A stretch of DNA of 10,355 nt from Candidatus Avimicrobium faecavium (GTDB taxonomy: Bacteria > Bacillota > Clostridia > Oscillospirales > Ruminococcaceae): NCBI GenBank assembly GCA_904419105.1, contig CAJFQR010000141.1, positions 1 through 10,355 on the forward strand, in the 5' to 3' direction. The notes under the pieces are model-generated. The model was not told the DNA's origin. It did no database searches and was given only the letters and a program-made list of their open reading frames with translations. A program made the position numbers and the translations under genes. Of this stretch, positions 6,037 through 10,355 are shown piece after piece. How positions within the stretch are numbered: the first letter of the stretch is position 1; every line of letters starts with the position of its first letter.

Positions 6037-7080
6037 ATGAGTGATGAAAGAGAACCAATGCAGCCGGGTATCGATGCCATTGATGCAGCGATGCAGGCAC
6101 TCTATCCGGATCAACCGGGGCACTATTATGGCACGGTTGTTCCCTATATGTTGGGCGGAGGGGATCCATTGGATCTGCTGGGAGCCTGGGAAAGTGAGCG
6201 CGGCCAGCCCCATTGGCACTATGTTACCTATGGCTTCAGCGAATTGTATGAAAAAGAGACGGACGACCCCGCTGTGAGCGGCTATGGCTTTGAACTCACC
6301 TTTCGCCTAAAGCGTGGTGAGGAGGAACAGCCGCCGGTCTGGCCAATGAACCTGCTGCAAAACCTGGCTCGGTATGTGTTCACCAGCGGCAATGTCTTTG
6401 GCCCTGGCCATCATATGAATGCCAACGGCCCTATCGCATTGGAGACGGATACCCAGCTCACTGCCCTGGGGTTTTGCACCGACCCGGAGCTGGGCGAACT
6501 GGATACTCCTAACGGCCGCTTGACCTTTCTTCAGGTTGTAGGGCTTACCGCAGATGAGATGGAGGGGATGATCTGCTGGGACGGGGAGAAGTTTTTAACC
6601 GAACTGGAACGCCATCTACCGCTTTGTATTACCGATCTGGACCGGAATTCTCAGATGTCGAACACGGAGTTTCGGACAGCCTGGCTGCAGGGAGTGGAGA
6701 GGGATGGCTCCTCTACCGGGTCATTCTACATCAATATGCTGGAGATCGACGTCTCAAGTGAACTGCCGCTGCTTCGGTTGGGAGCCGGCCGGGGCGAGAT
6801 TCTGAGTACGGTTCTGCGGGCCCGGGTCGGGAAGGGGCGCGGTCTTTTCCTGTTTGGAAAAGACCAGGCGGTGCTATTTACACCGGGTGTACAGACAGGT
6901 GCATTGATGCAGGACGATGTCTTTACGGTGACAATGACTTCACAGGCTGTGGAGGAGCTCTGCCAGGTGGTTTCCGCTCATGTCGGCGTTTATCCGCTTA
7001 AATCTGTACCGCTGCTGGTGGAACTTCTCCCCACGGTGATCACCGACGCAAAGGGCAACACGACGCAGACCTTGAAATGA
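6037..7080 (+). CDS. Suppressor-of-fused (SUFU) domain protein
   Basis: The 347-aa protein begins at ATG 6037, preceded by AAAAGGAGAT. Residues about 28-200 carry the SUFU domain: GGDPLDLLGAW (41-51), HWHYVTYGFSELY (59-71), SGYGFELTFRL (81-91), PPVWPMNLLQNLARYVF (99-115), the GPGHHM segment (122-127) and LGFCTDPELGEL (144-155). In bacteria this family is known from comparative genomics as one of the immunity-protein families found near polymorphic toxins, though many copies stand alone. Residues 200-347 form a second region I do not recognise. There is no signal peptide or membrane helix. No toxin gene is visible in the window. The gene ends just before a strong terminator at 7090-7117. Family call confident; immunity role inferred. 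Confidence 0.88.
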   Translation: MSDEREPMQPGIDAIDAAMQALYPDQPGHYYGTVVPYMLGGGDPLDLLGAWESERGQPHWHYVTYGFSELYEKETDDPAVSGYGFELTFRLKRGEEEQPPVWPMNLLQNLARYVFTSGNVFGPGHHMNANGPIALETDTQLTALGFCTDPELGELDTPNGRLTFLQVVGLTADEMEGMICWDGEKFLTELERHLPLCITDLDRNSQMSNTEFRTAWLQGVERDGSSTGSFYINMLEIDVSSELPLLRLGAGRGEILSTVLRARVGKGRGLFLFGKDQAVLFTPGVQTGALMQDDVFTVTMTSQAVEELCQVVSAHVGVYPLKSVPLLVELLPTVITDAKGNTTQTLK

Positions 7081-7089
7081 GTGTTACAC

Positions 7090-7117
7090 AAAAAAGCCCC
7101 TGCACAGGGGCTTTTTT
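7090..7117. terminator. Bidirectional intrinsic terminator between converging genes
   Basis: AAAAAAGCCCCTG (7090-7102) and CAGGGGCTTTTTT (7105-7117) are perfect inverted repeats, giving a GC-rich stem with a U-tract on both strands. It starts 9 bases after the SUFU stop and touches the stop codon of the converging sigma-like gene, so it serves both. Confidence 0.93.
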
Positions 7118-7632
7118 CACAGTGCCTCATATTCGACGACTGCCTGGTGGAGCTGAGAAAAGACAAGGGCGGTATACTCAGCACTCCAGCAAAAATTGGC
7201 ACGGATCTCCTCCAGCTTTTTCTCTTTGATAAGTTCTTCTGCCATTTGCCGCAGATCGTCCGGCAGGAGAGCGAGAAAGTCTCGGAAACAAACACTGTTT
7301 TCCAGTTGGCAACATCGCCCGGCGATCCGACTTTCCCGGGGTTTCTGTTTCATTCCGACTGGGGCGTCCAGAGAGAGCTCACGGTACCACTGGCGGTAGT
7401 GGGCGTCCTTTTCCGCCTGGATGGCCATCTGTGCTTGGTTGTAGGCAAGCTGCCAACCTGGGCCACCCGGAAGGAAACTGCCTCGATCTTGCCGGTAGAC
7501 GGAGAGGATCGCTGTCCAGGCGATATGGCGGTATTCCACATCTTGTGAAGATACACCGCAAATCTGGCAGATCCGCCCTACCACTGTTTCGATGACCCTG
7601 TACTCTCTTGCGGAAAATCGAAGAGTCTTCAT
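7117..7632 (-). CDS. Putative sigma-70-like protein
   Basis: The 171-aa product starts at ATG 7632, preceded by GGAGGAG; this ATG overlaps the upstream gene's TGA as ATGA, a sign of translational coupling. Residues about 36-92 resemble sigma region 2 in plan: an aromatic and basic helix with AILSVYRQDRGSF, then repeated helices and the SLDAPVG phrase (87-93) that often follows region 2 in small sigma factors. Residues about 120-150 (LALLPDDLRQMAEELI, then EIRANFCWS) have the look of region 4, with a short helix-turn-helix. The match is by pattern only and the key -10 recognition residues are not convincing, so it could be a sigma-like regulator rather than a working sigma factor. It ends in the 7090-7117 terminator. 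Confidence 0.6.
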   Translation of the reverse strand: MKTLRFSAREYRVIETVVGRICQICGVSSQDVEYRHIAWTAILSVYRQDRGSFLPGGPGWQLAYNQAQMAIQAEKDAHYRQWYRELSLDAPVGMKQKPRESRIAGRCCQLENSVCFRDFLALLPDDLRQMAEELIKEKKLEEIRANFCWSAEYTALVFSQLHQAVVEYEAL

Positions 7633-8039
7633 GTGTGTCTCCTCCGTCTGGTTTTTGTGGGTTTTAGGGTAGGCGAGGGGAGCACAAGCTCTTCGCAAAT
7701 GCCCAGCCAAGCGTGTTGCTCCTCACGGTACTCGATCCGATAGTTCACCGGCAGTGAAAAGCCGAGGCGAACCAATTCCGCCTGCAAGCTACGGTGTTTT
7801 GCGATACAGGTTTTCTCCGTGAAGTGCACATTTCCATTTTCCGCCTCCAGAAGTAGGAGCATTGTGCCGTCCTGACTCAATTTGCCCAGAAAATCGCGTC
7901 GAGTGCCGACACATTTTTTCATAGCGGGGTTCATGACCAATTCACCGTGATCCGTCATCCTCAGTTTCGGCACCGTATGTTCGCTTAGCTGCGGCGGAAA
8001 ATCGTGAAAAAGGGAGAGGTCCAGTTGATTTTCATTCAT
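7629..8039 (-). CDS. Hypothetical protein, coupled to the sigma-like gene
   Basis: The 136-aa protein starts at ATG 8039; AAGGAGG (8048-8054) lies 8 bases upstream, better than for the in-frame ATG at 8057, which falls in front of that ribosome site. I do not recognise a family. A small mixed alpha/beta domain seems to cover residues about 26-115 (PKLRMTDHGELVMNPAM near the front, GFSLPVNYRIEY near the end), followed by a basic tail ending TKTRRRRHT that could bind nucleic acid. No signal peptide or membrane segment is seen. The last codon overlaps the sigma-like gene by four bases (ATGA), so the two are made together; a partner or regulator of the sigma-like protein is a reasonable guess, not more. 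Confidence 0.7.
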   Translation of the reverse strand: MNENQLDLSLFHDFPPQLSEHTVPKLRMTDHGELVMNPAMKKCVGTRRDFLGKLSQDGTMLLLLEAENGNVHFTEKTCIAKHRSLQAELVRLGFSLPVNYRIEYREEQHAWLGICEELVLPSPTLKPTKTRRRRHT

Positions 8040-8089
8040 ATCAGCATCCTCCTTCATGTTTCGGTCTTTTTCTTCGGACCCGTTTACCG

Positions 8090-8121
8090 ATAGGATATCA
8101 CAAATTTTGACAAAATCCTAT
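8090..8121. repeat. Nested inverted repeats upstream of the sigma-like gene pair
   Basis: ATAGGAT (8090-8096) and ATCCTAT (8115-8121) are inverted repeats, and between them lies ATTTTGACAAAAT (8104-8116), a perfect 6-bp palindrome around one base. The element lies 50-80 bases upstream of the minus-strand start at 8039, where a promoter and operator would be expected; a -35-like TTGTCA is embedded in it on the minus strand, but no well-spaced -10 is clear. Confidence 0.4.
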
Positions 8122-8232
8122 TGCCGATCTGCCTGAACTTTTCTTCGCTTTCTGGCAAATGTTGATTGAAATTGTGTATATCAGTAATTTGAAAAATAAG
8201 ATATACTAAAATTTTACCCAATTTTAAAACAA

Positions 8233-8276
8233 CTCTGTTTTCTCACTGACAAATATACATTTGTAGATTTACAGAG
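8233..8276. repeat. Two-level hairpin element in AT-rich intergenic DNA
   Basis: Outer arms CTCTGT (8233-8238) and ACAGAG (8271-8276) enclose inner arms ACAAAT (8249-8254) and ATTTGT (8259-8264) around ATAC. Single-stranded, this could fold as a stem with an internal loop. No U-tract follows on either strand, so it is not a clear terminator. It could equally be a protein-binding dyad. Confidence 0.3.
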
Positions 8277-8545
8277 AAGTAGACATCGCTGTATATCCAT
8301 CTTTGGTGATGATGAAATAATCGATAGTCTTCCTAAAAAGGATATGAATTTTGACGCTTGATCTTGAAAGAAGATCCGATGAAGTGATCGAAAAAACGAT
8401 AAACAAAAAGGATGTATCGATTTGCAGCAGAGTGCCCAGTTTTTTGCTCAAAACATCGCCGGATTTTTTAGTCCCATCGATGACGATCTGTGTTATACTT
8501 GACAGTCGGAAAAACGATTTTAGCACAGAAATGAGGTGGTCAGCT

Positions 8546-9022
8546 TTGCAGAAAGACCAGACTTATACAGCAAAGCTGTTGAATCGTGCACGCACTTATC
8601 GCTATTGGTTGGTATTGGAGGGCGTCGGTGTCGGCATCGTGGCCGGGATCGTGACGGTGCTCTTCCGCATCGCTCTGGAGAAGGCGGATGCCTTTCGCGG
8701 AGAGATTGCCGCAGCAGTGACAGAAGATCCAACGCTTCTTGCCGGCTGGTTTACAGCGCTCATCGCAGCCGCCGCCGTGGTAACGCTGCTGCTGCGATGG
8801 GAACCATTCATCGGCGGCTCCGGTATCCCGCAGGTGGAAGGGGAGATGCAGGGAGCTCTCAGTCAGACCTGGTGGAGGGTACTTCTCGCTAAATTTATCG
8901 GCGGTATCCTCTCCATCGGAGCGGGCCTTTCCCTTGGCCGGGAAGGTCCCTCAATTCAGCTCGGAGCGATGGCAGGGAAGGGACTTTCCAAATTTACAAA
9001 AAGGAGCCGTACTGAGGAGTAA
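8546..9022 (+). CDS. ClC chloride channel/antiporter, N-terminal part (ends at in-frame TAA)
   Basis: This 158-aa piece carries the first half of the ClC membrane domain: hydrophobic segments near residues 22-45 and 65-83, the selectivity motif GSGIP (91-95) and GREGP (131-135) with the gating glutamate E133. It stops at TAA 9020-9022, in the loop that joins helices F and G in ClC-ec1 numbering. The next codon starts the second half in the same frame, so one codon (probably a Lys, Arg, Gln or Glu codon in the ancestor) has become a stop. I chose TTG 8546 because AGGTGGT lies 5 bases upstream; ATG 8531 in the same frame has no ribosome site because that site lies after it. GREGP with a normal serine in GSGIP argues against the fluoride-specific subgroup. 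Confidence 0.78.
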   Translation: MQKDQTYTAKLLNRARTYRYWLVLEGVGVGIVAGIVTVLFRIALEKADAFRGEIAAAVTEDPTLLAGWFTALIAAAAVVTLLLRWEPFIGGSGIPQVEGEMQGALSQTWWRVLLAKFIGGILSIGAGLSLGREGPSIQLGAMAGKGLSKFTKRSRTEE

Positions 9023-9032
9023 ATGCTCCTCA
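9013..9032 (+). promoter_or_regulatory. Hairpin at the ClC split: ribosome site in the stem, stop and start codons in the loop
   Basis: TGAGGAG (9013-9019) and CTCCTCA (9026-9032) are perfect 7-base inverted repeats, and the 6-base loop is exactly TAAATG, the stop codon of the first ClC half and the ATG of the second. GAGGAG is also a possible Shine-Dalgarno for the ATG, though the 3-base spacing is short. Ribosomes ending at TAA could re-initiate on the adjoining ATG. Confidence 0.5.
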
Positions 9033-10093
9033 CCTGCGGAGCCAGTGCCGGGCTGGCAGCGGCATTCAATGCGCCGTTTGCCGGTGTTCTTTTCTCTCTC
9101 GAAGAGCTTCATAAGGATTTTTCCACCGATGTCCTGCTCTCAACGATGGCTGCTTCCATTACCGGTGATTTCATCTCCCGTATGGTATACGGCCTCGGTC
9201 CGGTGTTTGACTTTTCCAGTGTGGCGCCGCTTGCCCTTGGACAGTACTGGATGGTACTGCTGCTTGGAGTTGCGCTGGGATTGGTCGGCGCCTTCTACAA
9301 TTTCTGTATTGGTAAAGTACAGGACCTTTACAGCTATATCCCCGGACAGTTTTTGCGCACATTGCTGCCGTTTTTGCTGGCTGGCATCCTGATGACAGTT
9401 TATCCGGCGGTGCTTGGTGGAGGCCACTCGCTGGTAGAGCTTGTTTCGGAAGATCAGCTTATTCAGAGCCTCGTTTTTCTCTTTGTGATGAAATTTATCT
9501 TCTCAATACTCAGCTTTGGTTCCGGTGTGCCCGGCGGGATCTTTCTCCCACTGCTGGTGCTTGGTGCAGTAGTCGGCAGCATCTGTAGCCAGGCTTTCCA
9601 GTTGGTTGGATTTGAGGCGCTGCCCCAGACTTTTGTCATTCTTGGAATGGCTGGTCTCTTTGCAGCGATCGTACGGGCGCCGGTTACAGGTATCATTCTT
9701 ATCAGTGAGATGAGCGGCAGTTTCAGCCATTTGCTCAGTCTCTCTCTGGTGGCCCTGACCGCCTATATCACGGCCGATTTGCTTCATTCCAAACCGGTTT
9801 ATGATATTCTGCTCGGGCGCTTGCTCCGCCGCCAGGGAATCTGCATGGAAGAAGCAAGGGAAAAGGTTCTTATTGAGGTTCCTGTCAGCCACAGTGCCGC
9901 CATCTGTGGAACTCCGCTGCGTGAGCTCAACTGGCTGGGTGAGGCATTGATTGTCGCCATACGCCGGCACGATCAGGAACTGATTCCCCACGGAGATACC
10001 GTGCTTCAAGCCGGCGATGTGCTGGTGCTTCTCTGCGATGAAGCAAAGAGCCATCCGCTTTATGAGGCTATAGCGGTTCACTGCAAGACATAA
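9023..10093 (+). CDS. ClC chloride channel/antiporter, C-terminal part with TrkA_C domain
   Basis: The 356 residues continue the ClC fold without loss: LLTCGASAGLAAAFNAP (2-18) is helix G onward, and LEELH (26-30) holds the two glutamates equivalent to E202/E203 of ClC-ec1, E28 being the internal proton glutamate, which favours a chloride/proton antiporter. GSGVPGGIFLP (166-176) is the third selectivity motif and Tyr260 in KPVYDILL matches the anion-coordinating Y445. Residues about 281-350 form a TrkA_C (RCK_C) regulatory domain (GTPLRELN, DTVLQAGDVLVLLCD), a common ClC extension likely to bind a small ligand. The piece alone lacks GSGIP and GREGP and could function only together with the N-terminal half. 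The ATG may be used by termination-reinitiation; otherwise the locus is a nonsense pseudogene. Confidence 0.82.
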   Translation: MLLTCGASAGLAAAFNAPFAGVLFSLEELHKDFSTDVLLSTMAASITGDFISRMVYGLGPVFDFSSVAPLALGQYWMVLLLGVALGLVGAFYNFCIGKVQDLYSYIPGQFLRTLLPFLLAGILMTVYPAVLGGGHSLVELVSEDQLIQSLVFLFVMKFIFSILSFGSGVPGGIFLPLLVLGAVVGSICSQAFQLVGFEALPQTFVILGMAGLFAAIVRAPVTGIILISEMSGSFSHLLSLSLVALTAYITADLLHSKPVYDILLGRLLRRQGICMEEAREKVLIEVPVSHSAAICGTPLRELNWLGEALIVAIRRHDQELIPHGDTVLQAGDVLVLLCDEAKSHPLYEAIAVHCKT

Positions 10094-10150
10094 ATAAACG
10101 CCATTTGCCAGTTTGAACGGAACCAGTAAAAGCAGATAATAGGCATAATG

Positions 10151-10200
10151 CCCCTGATGCAGGATATGAAAGTACCGCATCAGGGGATAATATTTTGTTT
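10151..10200 (+). terminator. Probable terminator after ClC
   Basis: CCCCTGATGC (10151-10160) and GCATCAGGGG (10177-10186) are perfect 10-base inverted repeats with a 16-base loop, followed by the T-rich ATAATATTTTGTTT. It lies 57 bases past the ClC stop. The U-tract is interrupted, so termination may be partial. Confidence 0.7.
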
Positions 10201-10266
10201 GACAAATGCCTGTCAGATAGATGCCGATATGTCTTTGGGAAATATTACATCATATTTCAGTAAGGT

Positions 10267-10297
10267 CTTGCGCCGCCGGGCGGCGATGGTGTATAAT
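10267..10297 (+). promoter_or_regulatory. Promoter of the next gene, with a GC palindrome in its spacer
   Basis: A consensus -10 TATAAT at 10292-10297 lies about 48 bases before the next start codon. The best -35 is a poor TTGCGC at 10268-10273 (18-base spacer). CGCCGCC and GGCGGCG form a perfect palindrome around one base at 10271-10285, between the two elements, which would suit a repressor or a MerR-type activator. Confidence 0.5.
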
Positions 10298-10344
10298 AAA
10301 TTTAAGATTTCGCCGATTTTTATACGGAAGGACGGAGTCGTTTC

Positions 10345-10355
10345 ATGCCTGATGA
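10345..10355 (+). CDS. Start of a further gene, cut by the right edge
   Basis: ATG at 10345 follows GGAAGGACGGAG with about 8 bases of spacing and the TATAAT promoter at 10292-10297. Only the first three codons (M-P-D) are in the window, so no product can be named. Confidence 0.5.

Larger units (their letters stand above)
8040..8545. other. AT-rich intergenic region between divergent genes
   Basis: About 500 bases separate the minus-strand hypothetical/sigma-like pair from the plus-strand ClC gene. The sequence is clearly richer in A/T than its neighbours. Frames in it (for example a minus-strand frame 8269-8526 and the plus-strand extension 8351-8545 ahead of ClC) lack ribosome sites and recognisable sequence, so I do not call them genes. 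Promoter-like pieces are present (TATACT at 8494-8499, TTGACA at 8499-8504) but none has a well-spaced partner. It contains two inverted-repeat elements, described separately. I see no tRNA, CRISPR or insertion sequence. Confidence 0.6.

Noticed and set aside
8269..8526. Minus-strand 85-residue frame in the AT-rich gap
   Set aside because: It has no convincing ribosome binding site, no recognisable motif, and lies in low-complexity AT-rich DNA that also reads open in other frames.
8470..8530. Possible fluoride riboswitch ahead of ClC
   Set aside because: The required conserved segments and pseudoknot could not be found, and the ClC motifs are those of ordinary chloride transporters, not the fluoride subgroup.
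8351..8545. N-terminal extension of the ClC frame
   Set aside because: The extension has no ribosome site and does not look like a ClC start; AGGTGGT directly before TTG 8546 gives a better start.
10199..10223. TTGACA at 10199-10204 as a promoter for the right-edge gene
   Set aside because: No -10 element is found 16-18 bases downstream; TATAAT at 10292 is the better candidate.

Overview
The base composition (moderately GC-rich), the strong AGGAGG-type ribosome binding sites and the gene families suggest a gut Clostridia, probably an Oscillospiraceae-like Firmicute. This is an inference from style and content; the window has no marker gene.

Layout. (1) 2-718, plus strand: a DUF4253 protein cut by the left edge. 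(2) 4420 down to 888, minus strand: a two-component pair (response regulator, histidine kinase), then a VTC-domain polyphosphate-polymerase-like protein, a DUF4956 membrane protein and a small lipoprotein, ending at a strong intrinsic terminator. (3) 4641-7117, plus strand: a GNAT acetyltransferase gene broken by a frameshift, an unrecognised 259-aa protein, and a Suppressor-of-fused (SUFU) protein, ending at a shared bidirectional terminator. (4) 8039 down to 7117, minus strand: two coupled genes, an unknown protein and a sigma-70-like protein. (5) 8040-8545: AT-rich non-coding DNA with nested inverted repeats. (6) 8546-10093, plus strand: a ClC chloride channel/antiporter with a C-terminal TrkA_C domain, split in two by an in-frame TAA followed at once by ATG. 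(7) From 10151: a terminator, a promoter-like region and the first codons of the next gene.

The most informative observation is regulatory. The promoters in front of the response regulator and in front of the VTC-DUF4956-lipoprotein genes carry the same pair of ATTGAA direct repeats (plus-strand reading), each spaced exactly 11 bp and placed 9-10 bp from a -10 box. This predicts that the regulator controls both itself and the VTC operon. The VTC ribosome binding site also forms the 3' arm of a perfect 10-bp hairpin. Its 5' arm would be present only in read-through transcripts from the two-component genes, so read-through RNA would be terminated or silenced while the local promoter gives open mRNA.

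The second theme is gene damage. The regulator has a -1 frameshift in its receiver domain. A deletion appears to have removed the regulator's last residues and the kinase's first membrane segment and sensor. The GNAT gene has a -1 frameshift at an A6 run, ClC has an in-frame stop, and the lipoprotein keeps only the edges of a much longer family. Decay, recoding and assembly error cannot be told apart from this sequence alone.
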